From a bacterium (GTDB taxonomy: Bacteria > Patescibacteriota > Patescibacteriia > UBA9934 > GWF2-40-263), in NCBI GenBank assembly GCA_021789915.1, contig JAJYIV010000006.1, forward strand, positions 1 through 49,682: 49,682 nucleotides of DNA, given 5' to 3'. Position 1 is the first letter of the stretch, and the number at the start of each line of letters is the position of its first letter. Under the pieces are notes generated by a model. The model was not told where the DNA came from. It ran no database searches and saw only the letters and a list, made by a program, of their open reading frames with translations. The translations under genes and the position numbers were made by a program. This document shows positions 17,223 through 26,757 of the stretch, one piece after another.

Positions 17223-17834
17223 TCAGGACGCGGATGCGCCGTCGTCGGGTGCGCTCCCGTCTGCCGGCGCCTCCTTGGGCGCGGCCGGATCGACGATGCG
17301 CTGCGCCAGATCCTCGGTCTCCTTGGCGCACAAGCGCAGCTCGCCGACGAGAGTGCTCGGCATGCCTTCGTCGAAGTGCGATGCGATGCGCAGACGACGC
17401 GCGAGCGCGCGCAGGCGATAGCTCGCTTCGTCCTGGTCGGCGACGTCTTCCGGATCGAATTCATCGCCGTCGAACCCGCGCAACCGTTCGGACTCGACGC
17501 GCATCTCGGCGGCGATTGCATCCAGCTCCTCCGCCACGTCCTTGGGAAGTCCCGGGACGGCTTGGACGACGACCACGCGGTCTCTCACCGCGGACACGTC
17601 GTCGCCGACGGCCTCGAGCCGCTTGGCCTCGCTTTCTTCCTCTTCCTCGTCCGGTTCCGCCGCCGGATCCGTCTCGTCGGGCGGCGGCGAACCGGCATCG
17701 GACCGGGCGACGAAAAAGTCGGCCCTCAACGCCACGGCCACTATCGCTATAATCGCGAGCACGGCAATCGTGATGACGAAAGCCAGCAGGATTGTATCGG
17801 CGACATTCTGGGCGCTGCAAAGAACGACGGGCAT
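17223..17834 (-). CDS. Single-pass membrane protein with acidic linker
   Basis: A 203-residue protein. One transmembrane helix lies near the N-terminus (LLAFVITIAVLAIIAIVAVA, ~residues 16-35), followed by a Pro/Asp/Glu-rich linker (PDEEEEESEAKRLE) and a helical cytosolic domain rich in charged residues; the C-terminal ~20 residues are Ala/Asp/Pro-rich. No family is recognised. The start at 17834 is supported by GGAGAAACC just upstream on the minus strand; a longer frame upstream lacks such a site. It has its own terminator and no close neighbour on its strand. Confidence 0.6.
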   Translation of the reverse strand: MPVVLCSAQNVADTILLAFVITIAVLAIIAIVAVALRADFFVARSDAGSPPPDETDPAAEPDEEEEESEAKRLEAVGDDVSAVRDRVVVVQAVPGLPKDVAEELDAIAAEMRVESERLRGFDGDEFDPEDVADQDEASYRLRALARRLRIASHFDEGMPSTLVGELRLCAKETEDLAQRIVDPAAPKEAPADGSAPDDGASAS

Positions 17835-17925
17835 GGTTTCTCCTCTCGGTTTCCGTCCGACGCGGACGAGCGAACCGAGCCGGGAGAGTAGCACCGGTTT
17901 CGCCGGCGGTCAAGGCGATCGGAAC

Positions 17926-17962
17926 AAAAAATCCGCCGAGGCTCCCACGGGAGCGTCAGCGG
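17926..17962 (-). terminator. Terminator of the minus-strand gene 17977-18774
   Basis: CCGC-cgag-GCTCCC-ac-GGGAGC-gtca-GCGG, ending in ATTTTTTG on the minus strand. Confidence 0.78.
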
Positions 17963-17976
17963 ACAAGCGTCGCACG

Positions 17977-18774
17977 TCAGGGATCCGGCGCAGCGCGGAA
18001 CAGGATGATCCGCACGGGGCCGGCCTCTTCGAGAACTTCCACGCGCAGGCCGCTCGCCTGCGCCAGGCGCCAGGCGAACACGCGCGTGTCCGTCACGGGC
18101 GTTCCGTCGGCCTTCACGGCGGGGAAGCGCTCGCCGTCGGAGCCGTCCTCGCGCAGCACGCGCAGCGGCTTCCCGTCGCGTTCGACGACGGCGTCGCCGC
18201 GAACGACGTCATGGCGCAGCACGTCGCCCGGCTGCAGCTCCGTCGATCCGCCGCGCAGCGTCGCGAAGCGCGGCAGGTCCGCCGCGCGCGGCGCGGGCGA
18301 AATGGCGCGCAGCGTCAGGTCCGCGAGCGACAGGATGCGCGCGTCGCCGTTCTTCGGGTCCGGCAGGACGGGCCAGGAGCCGTAGCGACAGAACGTCCGA
18401 CCCGTGAAGCCGGGGAAGTCCCGCACGTACGGCAGATGCGTCACGAGCACGACCGTTTCGAAGCAGCCCTGCTGCCGGATGATGTCCAGCACGGCCCGGT
18501 CGTCGCGCGGGTGATCGGCATCGGCGTGCAGCGCCTCATGCAGCGTCATCTGCGGCAGGCCGAAGGCGACGCGCAGGATTTCCGCGGACGCCTGGGCCTG
18601 GGGAGCCGTCGACGCCAGCAGCACGGTGGACGCAGGCGCCAGGGACGGCTTCAGCAAGGGCGCCAGCGCGCGCATCTGCGCTTCGCCCAGCCGGCTCAGC
18701 CGCCGCGAACGCCGGTCGAACGAACCGTTGCGGACGAGGATCAGGGTCTTCGTCGCCGTCCTTTTCGCTTCCAT
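17977..18774 (-). CDS. SixA-like histidine phosphatase homologue with RNG in place of RHG
   Basis: A 265-residue protein. The first ~150 residues follow the phosphohistidine phosphatase/SixA layout: LILVRNGSF, LSRLGEAQMRALAPLL, TVLLASTAPQAQASAEIL and VVLVTHLPYV. The RHG motif whose His forms the phospho-enzyme intermediate reads RNG, and the second-Arg region (SPxxRAxQT) reads STAPQAQAS, so it is probably catalytically dead although the second His (THLP) is kept. Residues ~150-265 form an additional domain of unknown type. The start has AAGGAG 6 nt upstream. A pseudo-enzyme that binds phosphoproteins or ligands is plausible. Confidence 0.7.
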   Translation of the reverse strand: MEAKRTATKTLILVRNGSFDRRSRRLSRLGEAQMRALAPLLKPSLAPASTVLLASTAPQAQASAEILRVAFGLPQMTLHEALHADADHPRDDRAVLDIIRQQGCFETVVLVTHLPYVRDFPGFTGRTFCRYGSWPVLPDPKNGDARILSLADLTLRAISPAPRAADLPRFATLRGGSTELQPGDVLRHDVVRGDAVVERDGKPLRVLREDGSDGERFPAVKADGTPVTDTRVFAWRLAQASGLRVEVLEEAGPVRIILFRAAPDP

Positions 18775-18843
18775 GGGATGCTCCTTGTGTCGAAGGATCG
18801 ACGCGCTTGTCTTCTCACGCCGCCGCGCCGCTGTCAATCGCAA

Positions 18844-18869
18844 GAAAAAAGACGCTCCGGAGGAGCGTC
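18844..18869 (-). terminator. Terminator of the minus-strand gene 18878-19585
   Basis: GACGCTCC-gga-GGAGCGTC, perfect 8-bp stem, followed on the minus strand by TTTTTTCTTG. Confidence 0.85.
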
Positions 18870-18877
18870 CGCGCGCG

Positions 18878-19585
18878 TCACGGCATCGCGTCTTTGCCGA
18901 AGGCCTGCTCGAGCAGGTCGCGGTGCTTGAGAAACGACGCGGAAGACGTCTTGGCCAGCCGCTCCAGATGCGGCCGCGGCTCGACGCCCTCGTTCTTTGC
19001 CTGGCGCGCGAGTTCCTGGAGGACGCGCATCCGGTCGGCCGGTTTCGACGCCATCCGGCCGAGCACGACCACGAGGTGCGGGAGCGCGCATTCCGCGCCC
19101 AGAAATTGCAGGCCGCGGAACGCGTAGACGGCGTCGTTCCCGGTGATGAACGACTCCCAGAACTTTTGCATCCGCTGCCGGAACGCCGCGTCCCGCGACG
19201 CGCGCTCCATCGGCCACAGCGCCATGAAGGCGTTTCGGCGGACGGCTCGGCGCACATCGCGGTCCGCGAGGCCCATCGCCCGCCGATGCGCGCGCAGCAC
19301 GTCATCGGCGAGCCGCGGGTCGGCGAGCAGGCGCACGCACACGAGCGCGCGGATCATCGCCAGCGCGTCGAGGCGTTCCGCCGCCGCGTCCAGGAAATCC
19401 GCAAGCCGCAACACCGGCTCGTCTTGGCGGCCGCCGAGTTCCCAGGCTTCCGCGTAGGCTTCCTCGAGCGCGCCCGGTTCGCCGAATTTCTCATCCGTGA
19501 GAAAGCGGAACTCCTGCGGAAATATCGATTGGCAGAAATCCTCGAACGTCGTCGGGCCTTCCGCCATCTTCTTCTCCTCGGCCAT
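18878..19585 (-). CDS. Hypothetical helical protein (235 aa)
   Basis: Almost entirely alpha-helical, with no signal peptide or membrane segment. It is rich in Arg, Ala and Asp with amphipathic helices (EPVLRLADFLDAAAERLDAL, then VCVRLLADPRLADDVLRA), reminiscent of HEAT/TPR-like scaffolds but without a clear repeat period. The start at 19585 is well supported by AGGAGG 7 nt upstream. It stands alone between its own terminator and the MITE-like element. No homologue recognised. Confidence 0.6.
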   Translation of the reverse strand: MAEEKKMAEGPTTFEDFCQSIFPQEFRFLTDEKFGEPGALEEAYAEAWELGGRQDEPVLRLADFLDAAAERLDALAMIRALVCVRLLADPRLADDVLRAHRRAMGLADRDVRRAVRRNAFMALWPMERASRDAAFRQRMQKFWESFITGNDAVYAFRGLQFLGAECALPHLVVVLGRMASKPADRMRVLQELARQAKNEGVEPRPHLERLAKTSSASFLKHRDLLEQAFGKDAMP

Positions 19586-19644
19586 GTCTCACCTCCTGCG
19601 GGAAAGGTTGGCGCGAGAGGGCGGGGAAGTCAAGACGCGGAGTG

Positions 19645-21110
<1,466 letters not shown>

Positions 21111-21123
21111 TTATCCTCCCCTG

Positions 21124-21175
21124 CCAAGAGCCTGCCCTGAGCGACCCTGAGCCTGCCGAAGGGGAGTCGAAGGGG
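21124..21175. repeat. Dispersed repeat, reverse copy of the 10317-10372 family
   Basis: CCAAGAGCCTGCCCTGAGCG, then ACCCTGAGCCTGCCGAAGGG and GAGTCGAAGG, the reverse complement of the copy before the 75-residue membrane protein with a few substitutions. Confidence 0.8.
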
Positions 21176-21210
21176 GAGGTCTGGAGGGGGGTTCGATCGA
21201 GCGCCGAGCG

Positions 21211-21242
21211 CCTAGAACCTGAAACCTAGAACCTGAAACCTA
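21211..21242. repeat. CCTAGAACCTGAAA tandem tract
   Basis: Two and a half near-perfect 14-nt units (cctagaacctgaaacctaga...), the inverse of the tract at 2566-2592. Confidence 0.75.
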
Positions 21243-21251
21243 ACGCCCGCC

Positions 21252-21752
21252 TCACGCCTTCTCCAGTCGATGCGCGTGCAAGTACCGCCACTCGTGCCAA
21301 GTCAGGACGATCACGACGAGATCGAGCACGGTCACGGCAATAAGCCACGCGGAGTGCGTGAACCAGTAGCGATAGCCTTGATAGGCGATGAACAGGCCGA
21401 AGACGACCAGGGCGACGGGGTAATACCACAGCCGCTTGCGCAGCAGGCCGACGATCAGCCACAGCTTGAGGACGCCGTGGGCGAACAGGTAGGCGGCGAT
21501 GAAATGCTCGGTGCCGACGGACAGATTTTGCGCCGCCTGCAGGAGGGCGTTGGCGACGCGGTCGTGCGGATCCTCCGCGAATTCGTCCCTGGTGACCCAC
21601 TCGACCAGGCGAAGAACCGCCGGCTGCGTCACGAAGAACGCCGCCGCGCCCCCGATCATCTCCACGACGGCGTCCGCTCCTTTGGCCCACAGGCTGACGT
21701 CAAAAAACAGCCGGATGTTTTTTTCGTTCCACCAACGCGGCGCGCGCAGCAT
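21252..21752 (-). CDS. DUF2127-like integral membrane protein
   Basis: A 166-residue protein with about four transmembrane helices and the DUF2127 layout: an N-terminal LFFDVSLWAKGADAVVEMIG, a central FIAAYLFAHGVLKLWLIVGL with conserved His and Lys, and 'LWYYPVALVVFGLFIAYQ'. The conserved core is 'K...E...G...F...H...K...GLLR..LWYYP'. Function of the family is unknown. ATG at 21752 is chosen; a GTG at 21770 would add six residues. A TATCCT just upstream on the minus strand could serve as a -10, making the transcript nearly leaderless. Confidence 0.8.
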   Translation of the reverse strand: MLRAPRWWNEKNIRLFFDVSLWAKGADAVVEMIGGAAAFFVTQPAVLRLVEWVTRDEFAEDPHDRVANALLQAAQNLSVGTEHFIAAYLFAHGVLKLWLIVGLLRKRLWYYPVALVVFGLFIAYQGYRYWFTHSAWLIAVTVLDLVVIVLTWHEWRYLHAHRLEKA

Positions 21753-21774
21753 ATGCGGACAGGATAGCACGGGC

Positions 21775-21841
21775 GGTAGGGTGTAGGCAGTAGGAAGTAG
21801 CTCGCGTCCCTCGCCCTAGCTACCAGCTACCAGCTACCAGC
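21775..21841. repeat. AGCTACC tandem tract
   Basis: Units such as tagctaccagctaccagcta occupy the divergent region and form the -35 region of the downstream promoter. Confidence 0.7.
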
Positions 21842-21850
21842 TGCTATAAT
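21842..21850 (+). promoter_or_regulatory. Extended -10 promoter of the Clp operon
   Basis: TGC-TATAAT is a consensus extended -10. The ATG of the next gene begins 10 nt after it, about 3 nt past the expected transcription start, so this mRNA is probably leaderless. No -35; the position is filled by the AGCTACC tract. Confidence 0.75.
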
Positions 21851-21859
21851 GCGGGCGGT

Positions 21860-22234
21860 ATGGCGCAGACGACCGCGGCGTTGGCCGCCCGTTATTTCTT
21901 CGTCGACTTGCTGGGCGGGATCGCGATGTTCCCGTTGTGGTGGTATTCGCGCGGGACGGCGTTGACGTTGGCGTGGGCCCGTCGCAGCGTCGGCGGCGCG
22001 TCGCGCGCCACGGGATTCGGCGTGTGGGCGCGCAACCTCTTCGTCCCGATGTTCGGCGAGCGCGGCGCGGAAGGGCGCATCATCAGCTTTTTCATGCGGC
22101 TCGTCATGGTGATCTTCCGCGGCGCCGCCGTGGCGGCCTGGACGGTCGTGGTCGCCGCCCTGGTCCTCGCCTACCTCTTCGCGCCCGTCGCCGCCGCCGC
22201 GGGAATCGTCTTCAACGCTTCCGGCGTCCTATGA
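21860..22234 (+). CDS. Small membrane protein coupled to the Clp ATPase
   Basis: A 124-residue protein with two hydrophobic regions (FFVDLLGGIAMFPLWWYSRG near the start; VMVIFRGAAVAAWTVVVAAL to the end) separated by a basic, Gly-rich loop (ARRSVGGASRATGFGVWARN). No family is recognised. Its stop codon overlaps the ATG of the Clp ATPase gene (ATGA), indicating translational coupling and probably a physical partnership at the membrane. Confidence 0.75.
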   Translation: MAQTTAALAARYFFVDLLGGIAMFPLWWYSRGTALTLAWARRSVGGASRATGFGVWARNLFVPMFGERGAEGRIISFFMRLVMVIFRGAAVAAWTVVVAALVLAYLFAPVAAAAGIVFNASGVL

Positions 22235-24849
22235 CTCCCGAACGTTTCCAACCGACGCTGGGATTGGCCATCGGCGGCCGGACGTTCGCCTGGAATGAAC
22301 GCACCGACGCGTCCGCCCGCCTCCTCCGCCAGGGCCGCGACGCCGCCGCCGCCAGCGTCAACGTCGCCGTCGCCGCCGTCGCCGCCGTCGCCGTTCTTTT
22401 GGCCGTCCAGCAGGCGTTTTTCGTGACGGGCGCGTCCGTCCTGCGGACAAGCGACGTCTGGCGCGCGCCGTCGCTGGCGGGATTTCTTCTCTCGCTTGCC
22501 GCGTTGTGCGCGTGTTTCCTCTTCTATCGCCGCGTCGAGGCGCGTCATCGCCGGATCTCGATGCCGTCCGCCCGCGGGGCGGAGGCCGCATCCCCGCAGC
22601 CGCTCGCCGGCGCGCGCTTCGAGAATGCCGCGGAACTGTTTTCGCCCGCCGCGCGCGCGGCCGTGGAGGAAGCCGCCGGTTTCGCCGAGAAATACGGCCG
22701 TCCGTCCGTCGCCCCGCTGCATCTGGCCGTCGGCGCCATGTCGGGCAACGACGTCGCCCTGCTGTTCGCGCGCCTCGGCATCTCCTTCGACGCGGTGAAG
22801 GATCCGCTGGCGCATCGCCTGGCCTCCCTGCCGCCGTCGTCCACCGCCGGATTCGAGCCGGACGCCGAAGCCGTCCTGCTGTCGGCCCTCGCGGATGCCT
22901 GGCGCGACGGGCAGCCGTCCGTCGAACCGCTGGACGTGTTCGCGGCGGCGGTGAAGCGTGATCCATTCCTCGTCGAGCTGTTTTACGGACTGAGCGTGGA
23001 CGAATCGATGTTCGCCAATGCCGCGGCCTGGATCCGCATCGGCGCCAAACTGCGCGAGCGGTATCTGCGCTTCCGCCGCGCGGCCGCCTTCAAGCCGACG
23101 GGCAACATGGACCGCGCCATGACGGCCGTGTACGCGCCGAACCTCGACGCGGCGTCCCAGGATCTGACGGCCGCCGCCGCGCGCGGAGCGACCGCCCTGC
23201 TCATCGGCCGCGAGCGGGAAATGGCCACGCTCTTCCGCGCGATCGAAGGCGGGCGGCGCAGCGTCCTGCTGGTCGGCTCGCCGGGCGTCGGTAAGGAGGC
23301 CCTGCTCGAGGGACTGGCGGAGCGCATGGTGGAGGAAGACGTGCCGAAGCCCCTGCAGGACAAGCGACTGCTGCGCCTGGCCCTGCCGGAACTGCTCGCC
23401 GGCGCCGAGCCGGCCGAATTGCAGGAGCGCCTGCTCGTCGTGCTGGGAGAGGCCGTGCGCGCGCGCAACGTCGTCCTCGCCTTGCCCGACGTGGACCAGG
23501 TGCTCGCGGTGCCGGCATGCGAAACCGTCCTGTCCGACGTCCTCGCGCGCGGCCTCGTGTTCGCCGTCGCGACGACGACGCCCGAGGCGTATGCCGGATC
23601 GCTGGAGCGCGCCGCCCTTGGCCGCGTCTTCCAGGACGTCGACGTCTCCGAGCCGACCGGCGACGAGGCGATCCGCATCCTGGAATCCAAGGTCGGATTT
23701 CTGGAGGCGGAACACGGCGTCCTCTTTTCCTATCAGGCCGTGGCCCAGGCCGTCGCGCTGACGGACCGCTACATGCACGAGACGTTCCTGCCGGAAAAGG
23801 CCATCGAGCTGTGCCGCGAAGTCGCCTTGCACGTGGCCAGGACGCGCGGGCGCGACAGCACCGTGACGGGCGAGGACGTGGCGGAGATCGTGGCGGAGAA
23901 GACGCGCATCCCCGTGACGCACGTGGCGCAGGAGGAAAAGGACGCGCTGCTGCATTTGGAAGAGCGCATGCACGGGCGCGTCATCGGCCAGGACGAGGCC
24001 GTGAGCGCCGTGGCAGCCGCCCTGCGCCGGGCCCGCGCCGCGCTGCGCAGCGAGAACCGGCCCATCGCCGTCTTCCTCTTCCTGGGGCCCACGGGCGTGG
24101 GCAAGACGGAGCTGGCCAAAACGGTGGCCGAGGCGTATTTCGGCAGCGAGGACGCGATGATCCGGCTGGACATGTCCGAATACCAGCGGCCCGACAGCGT
24201 GGCGCGGCTCCTCGGCGTGCCGGGCTCGGGGCAGGGAGGGCTGCTGACGGAAGCCGTGCGCCACAACCCGTTTTCCATCGTCCTGCTGGACGAATTGGAA
24301 AAGGCGAACGCCGACGTCCTCAATCTCTTCCTGCAGGTCTTCGACGACGGCCGCCTGACCGACGCCGCCGGCCGGACCGTCGACTTCACGAACGCCGTCA
24401 TCATCTGCACGTCCAATGCGGGCGCCGGCTTCGTGCAGGACGCGGTGGCCGCCGGCACGAGCGTGGAGCAGATCAGGACGCAGCTGCTCGAGCGGGAGCT
24501 GCGCGGCGTCTACCGTCCGGAATTCCTCAACCGCTTCGACGGCGTGATCGTCTTCAAGCCGCTGTCGCTGGAGGACGTCCAAAAGATCGCGCGCCTGCTG
24601 GTGGCCCAGGTCGGTTCGCGCCTGGAGCCGAAGGGCATTCATTTCCGCGCCACGGACGAGGCGGTCGCGGCGCTGGCCCGCAAGGGGTATGATCCGGTCT
24701 TCGGCGCGCGGCCGCTGCGGCGCGTCGTGCAGGAAGACGTCGAAAACGCCATCGCCAACGCCTTGCTCGAGGGCCGCGTCCAGCGCCGGGACACGATTGT
24801 GCTCACGGAAGGAGGCGGCATCGAGGTCGAGCCGGCGCCGGCGCTTTAA
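22231..24849 (+). CDS. Membrane-anchored Clp/Hsp100 ATPase with degenerate first AAA domain
   Basis: 872 residues. Two transmembrane helices lie at ~37-61 and ~76-95, then a Clp-N-like region (~130-280), then two AAA+ domains. The first has Walker A GSPGVGKEAL (Glu instead of Ser/Thr) and no acidic Walker B (VVLALPDVDQVL), so it probably does not hydrolyse ATP. The second is intact: GPTGVGKTELAK, VLLDELEKAN, TSNAGA, the Arg finger region RPEFLNRFD and sensor 2 GARPLRR. I see neither a ClpP-docking loop (no IGF/VGF after TSNAGA) nor a ClpB middle domain. It is likely a membrane-bound unfoldase acting with the coupled small membrane protein. Confidence 0.9.
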   Translation: MTPERFQPTLGLAIGGRTFAWNERTDASARLLRQGRDAAAASVNVAVAAVAAVAVLLAVQQAFFVTGASVLRTSDVWRAPSLAGFLLSLAALCACFLFYRRVEARHRRISMPSARGAEAASPQPLAGARFENAAELFSPAARAAVEEAAGFAEKYGRPSVAPLHLAVGAMSGNDVALLFARLGISFDAVKDPLAHRLASLPPSSTAGFEPDAEAVLLSALADAWRDGQPSVEPLDVFAAAVKRDPFLVELFYGLSVDESMFANAAAWIRIGAKLRERYLRFRRAAAFKPTGNMDRAMTAVYAPNLDAASQDLTAAAARGATALLIGREREMATLFRAIEGGRRSVLLVGSPGVGKEALLEGLAERMVEEDVPKPLQDKRLLRLALPELLAGAEPAELQERLLVVLGEAVRARNVVLALPDVDQVLAVPACETVLSDVLARGLVFAVATTTPEAYAGSLERAALGRVFQDVDVSEPTGDEAIRILESKVGFLEAEHGVLFSYQAVAQAVALTDRYMHETFLPEKAIELCREVALHVARTRGRDSTVTGEDVAEIVAEKTRIPVTHVAQEEKDALLHLEERMHGRVIGQDEAVSAVAAALRRARAALRSENRPIAVFLFLGPTGVGKTELAKTVAEAYFGSEDAMIRLDMSEYQRPDSVARLLGVPGSGQGGLLTEAVRHNPFSIVLLDELEKANADVLNLFLQVFDDGRLTDAAGRTVDFTNAVIICTSNAGAGFVQDAVAAGTSVEQIRTQLLERELRGVYRPEFLNRFDGVIVFKPLSLEDVQKIARLLVAQVGSRLEPKGIHFRATDEAVAALARKGYDPVFGARPLRRVVQEDVENAIANALLEGRVQRRDTIVLTEGGGIEVEPAPAL

Positions 24850-24854
24850 TTCTT

Positions 24855-24882
24855 CGAGACCTCTGAAAGGTCTCCTTCATCT
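24855..24882 (+). terminator. Weak hairpin after the Clp gene
   Basis: GAGACCT-ctga-AAGGTCTC followed by CTTCATCTTT. The stem is short; it may be a partial terminator. Confidence 0.45.
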
Positions 24883-24889
24883 TTCGCCT

Positions 24890-26569
24890 ATGGCCGAAGC
24901 TTTCCCGCAGCCGTTCTCGTCCGCCCCAGAACGCGCGGCTCCCGCGCGCGCCGCCATTCGGTTCGTCGGCACGCCCGACGACGCCTGGGCCAAGCTGGAA
25001 CTGGCGGAACACGCGCGCCGGTTCGCTTCCCGCGCCCTCGGCGTCCGCCAGGAGGACGTGGAAGAAGCCCTGGGCGCGTGGGAGCGGGACGAGACGCGCC
25101 CGCTGCGGCTGCCGAGCGCGGATCCGGCGGCCGTCGCCCGCTTTGCGGTCGGCCTCCGCAGGAAGTTTCCATCCCTCTTCGAGGTCGGCCGCGCGGACGA
25201 CGAAGCGTTCATGCGCGCGCCGACGCCGAAGAAGGCGCCTCTTCATCTTGTTCCGGAGCCGCCGGCGGGAGGCGGGAGTCAGGAGTCAGGAGTGAGGAGT
25301 CAGGAGTCAGGGCGAAAGGAAAAAAAGCCCGCGTTCCGCCGCCAGCGGAAACCGCCCGCGCCGACCGGCATCGGCGTCATGCGTCGTCCGCCGCGCGAGT
25401 ACGACCCGAACGCCGTCCGCCGCGTCGAGCCGCCGCCGCGCCCGCGTCCGCCGGAAGACGAGGATGACGTCTTTGATCTGCCGGCGCCGGAGCTTGCGCC
25501 CGCGCCGGAATCGCGCGAAAAGCGTTTCGTCCGTCTGACGATCACCAAGAATCGCGAGCATGCGCCGCGATTGGAACGGTGGCGCGAGGAATATCGCCGC
25601 GACCATCCGGTTTTTTCCCGTTGGCATTCGTCCGGATTGGAGCAGGCGGAAATCGAGCACGCCGGCGAACGGCTCCGTGCCATTCTTTTCACGCTGTTGG
25701 AAGATTGCCCCGGGTGGTCCGAGCGCATCGCGGATGCGAAGCACGTCGCCTCGTGGGTGTGGTCCGGTCATCCGTTTTCCAAAACGTTCACCCTTGCCGG
25801 AACCGGCACGCGCGTGCGCCGCGAGACGCGCAAGCGGTGCCTCCGCGAGCTGGCGGAAGAGGGATGGAACGTGCGCTACGAGCAGGTCGCTTCGGAAGCG
25901 CCGCCGGAAAAGAAGGAACGGCGCCTTGCCGAGCCGCCGCGTTTCCGGCTGACGCTGCGGTTGGATCCCGGCGTGGTCGCCGCGCGGCGGAAGGAACTCG
26001 AGGAGTCGCACGGTTCGCTGGAGCCGTTTCAGATCGAGAGAATGCTGCAGGAAGATTTCGTGCGCCGCCTGCACGTAAAATTGTCCCATCTGTTGTTCGA
26101 CAGCCCGGTTCGATCATCCGATGGAGATCCATTGGCCGTCGACCTCGTCCTGCGCGCCTGGGACCGCAAGCCGGGCGAGCCGGCGCCGCATGTCGATCTG
26201 CCGCGGGAAAAAAGCAGGCGCGGACGGAATAAGGACAGCGGATGGGAACAGGAACGTCGCGCAAAAATCCTTCTCGACCTGGCGAAGGACGGATTGCTGG
26301 TGGATTTCGAACAGGCGGGCGGAAAGAAAGCGCCGCCGTCCGTCCGGGAACCGTTGGGATATGAAGAAGAACTTTTCGACGCCGGCGCGCCGGAACGCGG
26401 CAAGCCGAAACCGTCCGTGTTCGAAGCCCCGACGTCGCAATCGATGAGGCGGGAGGTTTTGGAAAAAGGTTGGAATCAGATAGACCACGCGCGCCGCGGG
26501 ACAAACGCGAAACCTCCGCGCAAGCAATATCGTCGAGGTGACTCAGGCGGCCGATCGGCGGAGATGTGA
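24890..26569 (+). CDS. Large hypothetical protein with in-frame GGAGTCA repeat
   Basis: A 559-residue soluble protein. Residues ~25-110 form a helical domain. About residues 125-145 (GGGSQESGVRSQESGRKEKK) are coded by the genome's GGAGTCA tandem tract. A basic/proline-rich linker follows (PPRPRPPEDEDDVFDLPAPE), then two domains of similar plan (~210-340 and ~355-470), each starting RFVRLTITK/RFRLTLRLD and having helices plus an 'RRAKILLDLAKDGLLVDFEQ' / 'RKRCLRELAEEGWNVRYEQ' segment. That internal similarity suggests a duplicated wHTH-like domain, perhaps nucleic-acid binding. No family recognised; start ATG follows the Clp gene by 40 nt. Confidence 0.65.
   Translation: MAEAFPQPFSSAPERAAPARAAIRFVGTPDDAWAKLELAEHARRFASRALGVRQEDVEEALGAWERDETRPLRLPSADPAAVARFAVGLRRKFPSLFEVGRADDEAFMRAPTPKKAPLHLVPEPPAGGGSQESGVRSQESGRKEKKPAFRRQRKPPAPTGIGVMRRPPREYDPNAVRRVEPPPRPRPPEDEDDVFDLPAPELAPAPESREKRFVRLTITKNREHAPRLERWREEYRRDHPVFSRWHSSGLEQAEIEHAGERLRAILFTLLEDCPGWSERIADAKHVASWVWSGHPFSKTFTLAGTGTRVRRETRKRCLRELAEEGWNVRYEQVASEAPPEKKERRLAEPPRFRLTLRLDPGVVAARRKELEESHGSLEPFQIERMLQEDFVRRLHVKLSHLLFDSPVRSSDGDPLAVDLVLRAWDRKPGEPAPHVDLPREKSRRGRNKDSGWEQERRAKILLDLAKDGLLVDFEQAGGKKAPPSVREPLGYEEELFDAGAPERGKPKPSVFEAPTSQSMRREVLEKGWNQIDHARRGTNAKPPRKQYRRGDSGGRSAEM
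25268..25320. repeat. GGAGTCA tandem tract inside a coding region
   Basis: Units gggagtcaggagtcaggagt and gaggagtcaggagtcagggc. The total keeps the reading frame; it codes for SQESGVRSQESG. Confidence 0.85.
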
Positions 26570-26603
26570 GACGCCTCTGCAAAACCCTTCTTGTGTCATC
26601 CAG

Positions 26604-26708
26604 AGCTTCTTGCGTCATTCCGACCCCGCCTGCATGCAGGCGGGGCGAGGGATCACGAGCATGCGCGTAATCCTCCCCCCGACGGACCTCGGGGTCGGAA
26701 TGACGCAG
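26604..26708. repeat. Palindromic repeat, 'GTCATTCCGACCCC' variant
   Basis: TGCGTCATTCCGACCCC at the left and GGGGTCGGAATGACGCA at the right are perfect inverted copies; GCCTGCATGCAGGC and CGAGGGATCACG lie inside. A GAGAC...CTGCAAAACCC end-like motif precedes it at about 26570-26587, resembling the left end of the MITE-like element. The whole gap 26570-26757 is repeat sequence. Confidence 0.8.
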
Positions 26709-26757
26709 GGGGGACGATGGCTCGACGAGAACGGACTTTTTCGGAGGTCCTTTGAAC

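Noticed and set aside
22171-24642. 823-codon frame antisense to the Clp ATPase
   Set aside because: Antisense shadow with no conserved motif; the plus-strand Clp motifs are unambiguous.
25268-25320. Possible CRISPR-like array in the GGAGTCA tract
   Set aside because: Units are 7-8 nt, contiguous and degenerate with no spacers; no cas genes are present.
26570-26757. Third MITE-like copy suggested by a GAGAC...CTGCAAAACCC end
   Set aside because: The left end matches only partly and no inverted right end or target duplication can be found, so it is listed only as a palindromic repeat.
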